Shown here: positions 8,026 to 19,300 of the stretch, piece after piece
Layout: each line of letters begins with the position of its first letter
Numbering within the stretch: the first letter of the stretch is position 1
NCBI GenBank assembly: GCA_021414005.1
Contig: JAIOPH010000023.1
Coordinates: forward strand, 124,001 to 188,000
From: Chthoniobacter sp.
Lineage (GTDB): Bacteria; Verrucomicrobiota; Verrucomicrobiia; Chthoniobacterales; Chthoniobacteraceae
Length of the DNA stretch: 64,000 nt
Direction of reading: 5' to 3'
Program-made: the position numbers and the translations under genes
Notes under the pieces: generated by a model
Seen by the model: only the letters and a program-made list of their open reading frames with translations
The model's database searches: none
What the model was told of the DNA's origin: nothing

Positions 8026-11000
8026 TCAACGAGCGGCTTGCGGCAGTGTGGCGTCGAGGGGACGCCATACCACTTCCTTCACAACGCCGATCGGGAAGTC
8101 CAGCGCCTGCCCGTCGAGCGTTTTGCATCGCACCCGGTCATTGGCAAACTGGAGATCATTCACCGAGAGCAGCCCGCGGTCGTGGAAACGCAGGCGCGGG
8201 AAGTGATCGGCGGAAGGACGCTCGGGCCCAGGAAAGCGGATCCAGGTGATGCGCTTGCCGGGCAGCTCAAGTCGGCCGGCATCCGAGTTCACGGTGACGA
8301 GCGCGGGCGTCAGCTTCTCGATGAGACCGGCGCATTCATCGCCATTCGCCAGGAAGATCGTCGGAGCGAATTCCGCCGCGCCTTTCGTCTCCGCATCGGG
8401 CGCGGGATCTTTCGTGGCGTCCGCTCCCGGCACCGTTTCGCTGGCTGCAGCAAAAGATGGCGCTTCGGTTGCCGCGCTCCACGGGGCGATCCACAGATTC
8501 GTGACGCGGTTCTGTGCGCCTCCGTTCGCCGAGCTGAACAGCGACGGCGAGATGGAGAATCCGCAGGCCTCAAGCGCCTCTTTGGCCTCGTCCTCCTGGA
8601 ACGGGATTTTTCCGACCTCCTTTCCGGCGAAGAACATGCGGAAAGTTTTGGCCGGGCGATCGAGCACCAAGGAGATGGGGATGCTTTCACCGCTGGATGC
8701 GGCCCTAGTGTCGATTTGGAACTGCTTCGGGCGCGCGCCCACGCCGTTTGCCCCCGGAACGCCGAAATTGAAATACACATAGAGGCGCGTTCCATTCGCC
8801 GTGATGGTGATGGTGCGCTCTTCCTTGGAGTTGAAGAACTGCGCACTGAAATAGAGCGAACGCGCGGGACTCGTGAGGTTGAAATTGATCGCGCATGCGC
8901 CCTCGGATGCAGGCCACCGTTTCGCCAGTCGCGGCTGGCTGCTGCGTGCGCGAGGCGACGTATAGGTGCCGTCGTGATACAACCACGGAGGTGGCGTTTT
9001 CCCGGCGCTGCCCGCGCCACCGGAGGCCGTCAGCATCGTGGTGTTACCGGAGCCACTGGGCACCCAGCCGTCATGCCACATTTCGGGGCCGCTCGCCCCG
9101 TCGGAAAGCGTGGCGACGACGTGGGGATTCAGATAAACGGCGCGCAGTTCGGAGAACGGGACGTGCAGCTCGGGCGTGAGATCGGTCTTCATCACCAGCC
9201 CCTGGCCGTCGAGCGAAACGACCTCGCCCTGCAGCCAGTCGCCGTTGGCCAGGCGCAGCCCGCTTTCACCCTTTAGCGCCGCACTCTTTCGCGGGCCTTC
9301 CGCGCCGCGAAAAAGAATTCCGGCAAGCTTGGCGAATGGGATTTCGAGCGGCGTTTTCGAGGCGGCGATTTTCCAGTTCACGCCATTCTCCGCCAGCGGC
9401 AGGAGCGCCCGGCCCGTGAACTGGGTGCCGTCGGTGAGCGTGAGGACGTCGAGATTTTTTGACGCCGCCTCGGGCTGTCCGACGCGGGGAAGGTAGTTCA
9501 GCTCCCGCATCGTCCCAAGCGGCACGGTGACCTCCGGGCCGCAGCGCGTGGTGAGCGTGAGCGTGTTGCTGCTGCCGCGCATTCGGATGACGCTGATCTC
9601 GCTTCCATCCCGCATCCGCAACGTCGCGACGGCCGGCGGGAACTGTTGCGGTGCCGCAGGCGGCGCGAACCGCACAAAAACTGTCTTCTCCCTTTGGATC
9701 TTGGTTCCGGGGCTGGCAAAAACCATCTCGCTGTCGGTGATGCGCTCGAGCGTGCCTTCCGCCACGGTGCCGTTGCTGGCGAGTATGTGGTCTCCCTTGG
9801 GTTCAGCGCGCCCCGCCTCTTGCGCGGACTCCTTGCCGTCCCAAGGCAGGATGCGGATGTGGCCAATCTGAAACGGCACCCCGGGTAGCGCGGCTCGTGA
9901 GGTCAGGCTGAACGTCGCTCCGCATTTCTCGAGGTCCTCCGGCTTCACCTTCGAGAGCTTCCAGTCGGCGCGCTTTTCGCCATTGGTGAAGATGAGAGCG
10001 CGTCCATTGGTGCGATCCACGAGAATCCGGTAGCGGACGGTTTCGGCCTTGGCGTCGGGATTGACCACTCCATTGATCGGCCCGTCTGGCGACGAAGTGG
10101 AGACATACTGGTTGGCGCGCTGTCCGTCGTAATGCGTGGCGTTGATCTGACTGGGGCTGAAGTTCATCCGCAGCGCACCGACCCCCGCCTGGTCCACGTC
10201 GGAGGAGAAAAGCGTGCAACGGAAGTTCTGCAGTTGCGCGGGGTAAGTTACTTCAAACGAGAGGTCGATCGGATCGGGCATGCGGCCGAGATCGCGTCCG
10301 ATGGGTTCGTTCCCAAGGCCGCGGAGGAACCCGTCCTGGTATTCCCACCGCCCGCTGCCATAGCGCCCCGAACTCCAGCCCGCGAGGCTCGACGGGCCTT
10401 CGTAAATGCTCGGTGCAGCGCCATCCGAAAGCGTTGCGCACTGCGCGTGTTCACGCGGAATCTCGATGCGCTGCCCGGCGGCCTCGCCCGGCACGGCGGG
10501 CAGCGTGAGCCGTAGAATGTCGCGCTCCATCGTGAGCGCGTCGCCGTGCAAGACGCTGCCGTCGCGCATCTGCACGAGCACCTTTGGCCGTGGCGTTCCG
10601 CCTTTTGCCGAATCCGGAGTTCCGGCGATCTTGCGATCGGCGAAAGACACGCTGGTGATTTCCCCTTCGATCAATTCGATGTCGGCGAGGCCTTCGCGCT
10701 GCAACTGCAACCCGCTCTCGGCAGTGATGCCGCGGATTTTTCCGTTGAAGACATTCCCGTCGCGCAATGTGACCGTATCCGTGTCTCTCGCCGGCGTCTT
10801 CACGCCGCCGCTTGCGCCGGTATAAGTGCCCCCGACTCTGCCCCCGCGGATCACTCCGTCGGTATCGACGACGGTGTTCGCGAAGTTCACCGTTCCCGGC
10901 ACCGCCGCCGGGATATTCCGCTGGATGAAGGGAACGCCCGGTAACTGCGGCACCGCCCCGACTTCCGGGGCGGCGATCAGCTTGATCTTAATCTCGATTT

Positions 11001-11448
11001 CCTTCCCATCGCGTTGAACGGCCAGCTTTACGTTCTGATCAGGTTGCGATGCGCGGATCATCTCGCGGAGCTGCGTCGAATCCGTGGCCTTTTTTCCCTC
11101 GAAGCTGAGGATGCGGTCGCCTTCCTTCAGTCCGGCCTTCGCGGCCGGAGTTTCCCCGAGGACGTAGAGGATGCCAACGCCGTCATTCTTGTCCTTCGCT
11201 TCCACCGCATCCGCGCCTGCCCCGGTATCGAATGCCACCCCGAGATAAGCTGGCTTCGGGTCCACCTTTGCGGGCCCTAGGATTTGCACGGGTCCGCCAG
11301 CCTGAACTTGCACATTTTCCGCCACCGCTGGAGCGACCGCTTTGATGTCCTTGGCGATCACCGCATCGTCGGCACGGGCTTGCGGAAGGAGGACACCCTG
11401 TCTGACCAAAACGGTCGCGAGCGCAGTAAACAGGAGGATGCGTTTCAT
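8026..11448 (-). CDS. Exported PDZ protein with repeated DG-type beta units and two lectin-like domains
   Basis: The start is the Met at 11448, which opens a signal peptide (MKRILLFTALATVLVRQGVL...ARA), giving 1140 residues; the longer frame upstream is not credible. A PDZ domain lies at about residues 50-145 (AYLGVAF, then GETPAAKAGLKEGDRILSF). After it come about eight copies of a ~40-residue unit with the pattern xDGxxxxGxx...L...L.IP...I..I.F (for example TLRDGNVFNGKI, QMRDGSVLHGDAL, TLTDGTQFTGRAL, RLANGDWLQGEVV, FLANGDECAGLIE). Two beta-sandwich domains resembling concanavalin-like folds (around SFEVTYPAQLQNFRC and YVYFNFGVPG) are inserted among the repeats. No catalytic motif is visible. 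A scaffold or envelope-binding role is plausible, but I do not assign a function. Confidence 0.75.
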   Translation of the reverse strand: MKRILLFTALATVLVRQGVLLPQARADDAVIAKDIKAVAPAVAENVQVQAGGPVQILGPAKVDPKPAYLGVAFDTGAGADAVEAKDKNDGVGILYVLGETPAAKAGLKEGDRILSFEGKKATDSTQLREMIRASQPDQNVKLAVQRDGKEIEIKIKLIAAPEVGAVPQLPGVPFIQRNIPAAVPGTVNFANTVVDTDGVIRGGRVGGTYTGASGGVKTPARDTDTVTLRDGNVFNGKIRGITAESGLQLQREGLADIELIEGEITSVSFADRKIAGTPDSAKGGTPRPKVLVQMRDGSVLHGDALTMERDILRLTLPAVPGEAAGQRIEIPREHAQCATLSDGAAPSIYEGPSSLAGWSSGRYGSGRWEYQDGFLRGLGNEPIGRDLGRMPDPIDLSFEVTYPAQLQNFRCTLFSSDVDQAGVGALRMNFSPSQINATHYDGQRANQYVSTSSPDGPINGVVNPDAKAETVRYRILVDRTNGRALIFTNGEKRADWKLSKVKPEDLEKCGATFSLTSRAALPGVPFQIGHIRILPWDGKESAQEAGRAEPKGDHILASNGTVAEGTLERITDSEMVFASPGTKIQREKTVFVRFAPPAAPQQFPPAVATLRMRDGSEISVIRMRGSSNTLTLTTRCGPEVTVPLGTMRELNYLPRVGQPEAASKNLDVLTLTDGTQFTGRALLPLAENGVNWKIAASKTPLEIPFAKLAGILFRGAEGPRKSAALKGESGLRLANGDWLQGEVVSLDGQGLVMKTDLTPELHVPFSELRAVYLNPHVVATLSDGASGPEMWHDGWVPSGSGNTTMLTASGGAGSAGKTPPPWLYHDGTYTSPRARSSQPRLAKRWPASEGACAINFNLTSPARSLYFSAQFFNSKEERTITITANGTRLYVYFNFGVPGANGVGARPKQFQIDTRAASSGESIPISLVLDRPAKTFRMFFAGKEVGKIPFQEDEAKEALEACGFSISPSLFSSANGGAQNRVTNLWIAPWSAATEAPSFAAASETVPGADATKDPAPDAETKGAAEFAPTIFLANGDECAGLIEKLTPALVTVNSDAGRLELPGKRITWIRFPGPERPSADHFPRLRFHDRGLLSVNDLQFANDRVRCKTLDGQALDFPIGVVKEVVWRPLDATLPQAAR

Positions 11449-11527
11449 TGGAGAGACTCGCGACTTACCTGAAAAGCCGAGGCTCACAAGGCGTTTGTCG
11501 CCGCGTTCTTGCGGGCAAAACCCTTCG

Positions 11528-11656
11528 GGGCCGCGGGGATTTGAAGGACGTGTCTTTGCGGCTGTATTCCCAAAAGAGCGCGTGCCCGCGCACGCCCGGT
11601 TTTCCGAGCAGCGAGGCGCTGAGGTCTTCCCCGTCGCTGTGGTGATCAGCCGGCAC
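11528..11656 (-). pseudogene. Remnant of a sulfatase gene (C-terminal segment)
   Basis: In the gap between nuoD and the PDZ gene, the minus strand encodes SDGEDLSASLLGKPGVRGHA followed by LFWEYSRKDTSFK. This matches the C-terminal part of formylglycine-dependent sulfatases, where DGEDLS.ALLG is followed by a LFWEY/FWHY motif. The catalytic N-terminal half and the C-x-P-S-R motif are absent: upstream the frame runs into nuoD, and downstream the similarity ends at an Arg-rich tail. It is a fragment without function. Verrucomicrobial genomes are rich in sulfatases, which makes a decayed copy unsurprising. Confidence 0.55.
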
Positions 11657-11693
11657 TTTGTCTCCGTCGGCCCTCCTGGCGGTGGTCGCTGCC

Positions 11694-12938
<1,245 letters not shown>

Positions 12939-13115
12939 GGCGAAAGTGCGGTGCGGAATAAGCCGCGAAAGGTGCTGGCGGGGTCCGGGAGCGGCAAGCG
13001 GATTTTGGAAAAGTTTTGCCAGCATTTTCGCCCTGCTTGCCGCCCGCCCACGGGCCCGCTAAGCAACGGCGCTGCTCCGCGCCTTTTCCACCACTCGCGG
13101 AGCGCCCGCCCTGCC

Positions 13116-16100
13116 ATGAATCACCTCATCACCCTCGCCCTCATCCTTGCCGCTCTCACCCCGCAGTCCCACGCCGAGCCGGAACCGGCAGCCACGAAAC
13201 CCGTGGCCCCGCCGCCACTGAATCGCTTTGCGCCCGACATGATCGTGCCGCCGGTGACGACGCCGTTTCCCGGTGGAAAGTTCACGCTCGGGGAAAAGGA
13301 GACCGTGGTTTTCGTGGGTGGGACGAATTTTGTGCGGGAGGCGAAGTCGGGAGAGTTGGAGGCGTTGCTGACGAAGGCGTTCGCCAAGCAGAAGCCGGTG
13401 TTCCGCTCGATGGCTGTGGACGCGGACACAGTTTATTTGCAGGAGCGCGAGCTGAACTTCGGCACCTGGAAACAACAGCTCGAAGCGGTCGGGGCCACGG
13501 TGGTGATCGCGCAGTTCGGGCAAATGGAGGCACTGGACGGCGTGGCGAAGCTGCCGGAGTTCGTGGCCGCGTATCACCGGCTGCTCGATGAGTTTTCCGC
13601 CCGCACCGTGCGCCTCGTGCTGGTGTCGCCGATGCTTTTTCAAAAACCGGCTTCAGTGAACGTGCCGGATCTCACTACGCGCAATGCTGACGTACGTGCC
13701 TACGCGGAGGCGGTGCAAGCGATCGCGAAGCAGCGCAATATGATTTTTGTTCGGATGATTGATAGACCGGGGGTGGAAATCATTTGGAAACCTGGCCAGT
13801 TCACGACGAACGGCATCCATCTGACTGATGAAGGACAGGCGCAAGTCGCGACAATGATCCAAAGTGATTTGGGAATTGTGGTTTCAGGATTACGTCAAGA
13901 AGCAGGCACTCCCTTTCAATTTCCCTACACCGCCCCATCCGACCTGCACGCCGCCATCGTCGAAAAAACCCGCCTGTGGTCGCAATGCTGGCGGCCCTCC
14001 AACTGGAACTTTGCCTACGGTGACCGTGTCACGCAGCCGTTCGCCAGACCTGCGGGCGGGCAGCCGGATTTGAAGGGCGCTTTTGCCCAGCATCGCGCGC
14101 TGCTCGCGGAGGCGGATTCCCGCATCGCGGCAATCGCCAACGGCGAGAAGGTTCCGCCGCCTCCGCCTGCTTACACGCCGCCGACGGACGAGAAGGCGCT
14201 CACGCCGGAGGAGCAGCTCGCCACTTTCACCGTGGCCGATGGCTACGAGGTGACGCTTGTCGCTTCCGAAAAGGACGGCGTGGTGAAGCCGGTGCAGATT
14301 TCATGGGACGAGCGCGGGCGGATGCTGGTGGCGTGTTCGCCGAGCTATCCGCATCTCGAAGTCGGCGCACCGCCGCACGATTTTGTCCTCATGGCCGACA
14401 TGAAAGACGGCAAGGTGAGCAAGGCGTGGCGTTACGCCGACGGGCTGACGATGGTGAACGGCATGGAACCGGGCGACGGCGGCATGTTTGTCTGCGACTA
14501 CGACGAGCTGCTCCACTTCCGCGACACCGACAACGACGGCAAAGCCGACCAGCGCCGCGTGGTGCTCTCCGGTTTCGGCATCGGCGACACGCATCAGCTC
14601 ATCAACTCCATCAACCACGGCGACGACGGCTCGCTGTGGTTTGCGCAGGGGCTGCACGTTCTTTCGCACGTCGAGACGCCGTGGGGCATCGCGCGGCTCG
14701 ACCAGGCGGCGATCTGGCGGCTGCGCCCGCGCACGCTGCGGCTGGAGGGATTTTTCAATCACGCCAAATCCGCTGCGAATTGCTGGGGCGTGGTGACGGA
14801 TGATTGGGGAAACATTTTCCACAAAGGCGGCGACCGCCCCGAGGGCTACTACAGTCAGCCCGGCCTCGTGCGCGCCGCGACGGGCTTCACGCCGGACGAC
14901 TACCATCGCGTGGGCGGGATGTTTCAAAGTACTGTCAAGACGGTTTCGATCGACCTGCTCGGATCGAAGGCGTTGCCCGACGACGCGCAAGGCTGCGCCG
15001 TCATCGCCGGCTTCATGGCGAGCAAAGTGGAAATGCACCGCATTCTCGACGACGGCTCCGGCTTTCGCAGCACGCAACTGCCTGTGTTGCTCAGTTCGTC
15101 GAACAACGCCTTCCGCCCCGTGGACGTGAGCCAAGGGCCCGACGGCGCAATCTACGTGGCCGATTTTTACAACCCCGTCATCGGCCATTACCAGGCCAGC
15201 TACCGCGACCCGAAGCGCGACAAGACCCATGGCCGCATCTGGCGCATCAGCGCAAAAGGTCGCCCTGCCATCCAGCAGCCCGACCTCGCCAAAATGGACA
15301 CACCCGCGCTGCTCGAACAACTCGGTTCGCCGGAACGCTGGACGAGGTATCAGGCGCAGCGTGTTCTTTTTTGGAAGCCGACGGACGAGGTGGTGAAAGC
15401 TCTCGATGCGTGGACGGCGAAAGTCACCGACGAGGCGCTGCTCCGCCGCGCGCTCGGCATTTACGAAGCACACGAAACGGCGCGACCCGAGTTGCTCAAT
15501 CGCCTGCTCGCCAGCAAAGACGCGCGCGTGCGCGCTTACGCGACGCGGATGGCTGGCATGTGGTCGAACCGGCTGTTTGATCTTACGGATGACCCGGGGA
15601 AAAGCATAGGTGGACCAGGCGGGCGGATAATGCCGGCAATGAAGCGCGTTCCGATCGCCCTCGATCTCCTCCGCAAGAGCGCGGCCGATCCCGACGCCCG
15701 CGTGCGGCTGGAAGCCATCGTCGCCGCCACCTACGTCGCTTCGCCCGACGCCGTCGAAATCCCCGGCCTCGCCTCCACGCAACCGCGCGACAAATTCATA
15801 GACTACGCGCTTACGCAAAGCATCCGCGCCCTCAAGCCGCAGTGGCAGCCCGCGCTCGCATCATTGACCTTCGGCGGCAACGCCGCAGCGCGCGACTTCG
15901 TTGTGAAAATCGGCGGAGCCGTCCCGCCACCCGAGCATCCCGGCAAAGCCACCTACGACTCGCTCTGCCTGAATTGCCACCAAGCCAACGCCAAGGGACT
16001 CGCCGCAATTTACCCGCCGCTCGCCGGCAGCGAATGGGTCACCGGCGACAAAGCCGCGCCCATCAAAATGCTCCTCCACGGCCTCTCCGGCCCCATCACC

Positions 16101-16313
16101 GTGAAAGGCGAACCCTTCGGCACCGGCAACCCCATCCCCATGCCGCCCAGCGGACTCGACGACCAAAAAATCGCCGAAGTCCTCACCTACATCCGCGCCA
16201 ACTTCGGCAACCAAGCCGACGCCGTCACCCCCGAAGAAGTCCGCACCCTCCGCGAGAAACACAAAGCCCGCACCACCCTCTGGACCGTGCCGGAACTTGC
16301 TCCGCCGAAATAG
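13116..16313 (+). CDS. PVC-type exported cytochrome-c protein with SGNH-like, beta-propeller and HEAT domains (copy 1)
   Basis: A 1065-residue exported protein starting with a signal peptide (MNHLITLALILAALTPQSHA). Residues ~45-270 form an SGNH/GDSL-hydrolase-like domain: the C-terminal D/H block NGIHLTDEG is present, but the first block reads VFVGGTNF, lacking the usual GDS nucleophile. Residues ~375-740 are a six-blade propeller of the PVC membrane-bound dehydrogenase type (FTVADGYEVTLVASE, WGIARLDQAAIWRL, VDVSQGPDGAIYVADFYN), followed by HEAT-like helices to ~900. A single-heme cytochrome c domain has CLNCH at 951-955 and the distal-Met region IPMPPSGL. It resembles proteins thought to transfer electrons from carbohydrate oxidation in the periplasm. 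It is followed 36 bp later by a paralogue. Confidence 0.85.
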   Translation: MNHLITLALILAALTPQSHAEPEPAATKPVAPPPLNRFAPDMIVPPVTTPFPGGKFTLGEKETVVFVGGTNFVREAKSGELEALLTKAFAKQKPVFRSMAVDADTVYLQERELNFGTWKQQLEAVGATVVIAQFGQMEALDGVAKLPEFVAAYHRLLDEFSARTVRLVLVSPMLFQKPASVNVPDLTTRNADVRAYAEAVQAIAKQRNMIFVRMIDRPGVEIIWKPGQFTTNGIHLTDEGQAQVATMIQSDLGIVVSGLRQEAGTPFQFPYTAPSDLHAAIVEKTRLWSQCWRPSNWNFAYGDRVTQPFARPAGGQPDLKGAFAQHRALLAEADSRIAAIANGEKVPPPPPAYTPPTDEKALTPEEQLATFTVADGYEVTLVASEKDGVVKPVQISWDERGRMLVACSPSYPHLEVGAPPHDFVLMADMKDGKVSKAWRYADGLTMVNGMEPGDGGMFVCDYDELLHFRDTDNDGKADQRRVVLSGFGIGDTHQLINSINHGDDGSLWFAQGLHVLSHVETPWGIARLDQAAIWRLRPRTLRLEGFFNHAKSAANCWGVVTDDWGNIFHKGGDRPEGYYSQPGLVRAATGFTPDDYHRVGGMFQSTVKTVSIDLLGSKALPDDAQGCAVIAGFMASKVEMHRILDDGSGFRSTQLPVLLSSSNNAFRPVDVSQGPDGAIYVADFYNPVIGHYQASYRDPKRDKTHGRIWRISAKGRPAIQQPDLAKMDTPALLEQLGSPERWTRYQAQRVLFWKPTDEVVKALDAWTAKVTDEALLRRALGIYEAHETARPELLNRLLASKDARVRAYATRMAGMWSNRLFDLTDDPGKSIGGPGGRIMPAMKRVPIALDLLRKSAADPDARVRLEAIVAATYVASPDAVEIPGLASTQPRDKFIDYALTQSIRALKPQWQPALASLTFGGNAAARDFVVKIGGAVPPPEHPGKATYDSLCLNCHQANAKGLAAIYPPLAGSEWVTGDKAAPIKMLLHGLSGPITVKGEPFGTGNPIPMPPSGLDDQKIAEVLTYIRANFGNQADAVTPEEVRTLREKHKARTTLWTVPELAPPK

Positions 16314-16349
16314 GCCAGGAACGCCATCACCCTGTGAAGCAGTGAAGCC

Positions 16350-19300
16350 ATGATGCACTTGGTTCTTCTCACGTTCTGCTCGCTGGTGTCGCTGGCCGTG
16401 GCCGCACCGGAGCCGGAAACAATGAACTGTTTCGTGACTGGTCCCATTTCGCCGCCGGTGCGGACTCCTTTCCCTGACGGGAAGTTCACGTTGGGCGAAA
16501 ACGAGACGGTGGTTTTCGCGGGCGGGACGAATTTTGTGCGCGAGGCGAAATCGGGCATACTGGAGGCGGTGCTGACGGAAGCCTTCGCGGCGCAGAAGCC
16601 GGTGTTCCGCTCGATGGCGGTGGATGGGGACACTGTCTATGAACCGGCGCACAAGATGAACTTTGGTTCGTGGAGAAAGCAGCTCGAAGCGGTCGGGGCG
16701 ACCGTAGTGATTGCCCAGTTTGGGCAGATGGAATCGCTCGATGGAATTGGCCGTCTGCCGGAATTCGTGGCCGCGTATCACCGGCTGCTCGATGAGTTTT
16801 CCGCGCGCACCCAGCGGATCGTACTGGTTTCGCCGATGCACTTTGAGGTGTCGCGATGGGGGTCCAGAACGTCAGGACCGGAGGATGCCAAGCGGCAGGC
16901 CGATGTGATCGCCTATTGGGAGGTTGTGCGCACGATTGCAAAACAGCGTGGCGCAGTGTTTGTCGATCTCTCCGCATTGCGGGGCACGTTGGACCGAATG
17001 AAGCGCGCTCCGATGTATCATCCCGTCACGGATAATGGCGTCCACCTGAACGAAAGAGGGCTCAGACATGCGGCCTCGATGATCGCCCGACAACTGGGAG
17101 TGCCCTTCGAGGGTCTTGGCAGGCCGTTTTCGCCCGAAAGGTTTTTCCCCATTGTCCCGCAAGACCCGAGGTCCGCCATCGTCGCCAAGAACCGTTTATG
17201 GTCGGCCTGCTGGCGATCTGCCAATTGGGCCTTTGCCGATGGTGATCGGAATACTGCGCCACCCGACGGACCTGGCGGCGGCCAACCGGACTTGAAGGAG
17301 ACGTTTGCGCAATATCGTGCGCTGCTCGCAACGGCTGATGCCCGGATCGCCGCCCTCACCGTGCTCGCGGACAAGAAAGCGCCGTTTGGACTGCCTCAGC
17401 GTCCTTCACCGCTGGCTCTGCCGGCACCACTGGATTCGCCCGCCCCCGTCCCGCCGGTGGAGGAAAAGGCGCTCAGCCCGCAGGAGGAACTCGCGACTTT
17501 CACCGTGGCGGACGGCTACAAAGTGCAGCTCTTCGCTTCCGAGCGCGACGGTGTGGTCAAGCCGACTCACATGGCTTGGGACGAAAGGGGACGCATGTAT
17601 ATCGCCTGCGCGCCGGATTATCCGCACATTCCCGCGGGTGCGCCGCCGGGGGATTTCATCCTCGTGTGCGAGGATACCGACCGCGACGGGCGGGCCGACA
17701 AATCGTGGAAGTTAGCGGAGGGGCTGACGAGAGTGAGCGGTATCGCCTTGGGCGATGGTGGCGTGTATGTCCGAGCGGACGATGAACTGCTCCACTTCGA
17801 GGGCTCCAATCCCGACGGACGCCTTAACCAAGGCCGTGTGGTTCTCTCCGGTCTCGGCGTCACCGACACCCGCCACCAGCTCTTGAACTCGATCACACGC
17901 GGTGACGACGGTTCCCTGTGGTTCCCGCAAGGGCGGCACGTCCGCTCGCATGTGGAGACGCCGTGGGGGATTGCGCGGCCTGACCAATCCGGTCTCTGGC
18001 GCCTGCGACCGGCTACATCGCGCCTCGACGGGTTCTACAACAGCCCGCGTGCCGGACGCCATTGCTGGGGTGTGGTCGTGGATGACTGGGGGCAAATTTT
18101 CCACGAAGCCGCGGAAGACATCCGGGGGGACGATAGCGGCAGTTATTACAGCATACCTGGATTGGTGAGAGCCGTGCCGGGGCTCGGCCCCGACGGTTAT
18201 GGACAGTTCGTCGCGCACCAACCCGTTGACGCCTACACAAAAAGCACCGCAACAGACATTCTGGGTTCCCGCGCTCTGCCCAAGGAAACGGAGGGCTGCC
18301 TGGTGATCGGCCGATTCTTCGACCACGAAGTGGAATTGCGGAGTTTGAAAGCCACTCATTCCGGCTTCCGCAGAGAGCGTTTGCGGCTGGTCATGCCGAC
18401 GCCTGACGGCACCCGCATCGATGATTCTTCGCCGCTGCTCCGTTCGTCGAGCGGAGCCTTCCGTCCGCTCGGCGTGAGCCAGGGACCGGACGGAGCGATC
18501 TACGTGTGCGATTTCTACAGTCGGACCATCGGTCACGACCTGGCGAGCTACCGCGACCCGGAGCGCGATAGGACGCACGGCCGGATCTGGCGCATTACCG
18601 CCAAAGGCCACGCGCCGGTGAAGCAGCCGAACCTCGCCGCGATGGACGTGCCGGCGTTGCTCGAGCAGCTCCGCTCGCCCGAGCGGTGGACGCGCTCGCA
18701 GGTGCAGCGGCTCCTATCCTCGCATTTCTATCCCAGTGTGGTGGAACCGCTCGATGCGTGGACCGCGAAGGTGAAAGACGAGCCTCTGCTCCGCCAGGCG
18801 CTCGGCATCTACGCGGCGCGCGAAACCGTCCGGCCCAAACTGCTCGGCCACCTGCTCACGGCCAAGGACGCGCGCGTCCGCGCCTACGCCACGCGCATGG
18901 TCGGTGCATGGTCGGATCGCCTGCCCGCCTCGCAACCAAGCCCCGGACCCGACTTCCCCTCGGCTGTGATGATGATGGAACTCCGCCCCAACGCCCTCGC
19001 CCTGCTCCGGGCGCGCAGCGTCGATCCCGACGCGCGGGTGCGGCTGGAGGCCATCGTTGCCATGACCAACGTCGCCGGCGCCGAGGCCGTGGACATTTCC
19101 GTCATGACTTTCGTGCGCTCCGGCGACGGTTTTATCGATTACGCCGTTGCGGAAAGCATTCGCTCGGTTCGGTTCCACTGGAAGACGTCGTATCCCGGCA
19201 AAGCGGTTTACGACGCGCACTGCCTGAAGTGCCATCAGGCCGACGCCAACGGTCTGCCCGGCATTTTTCCGCCGCTCGCCGGCAGCGAGTGGGTCAACGG

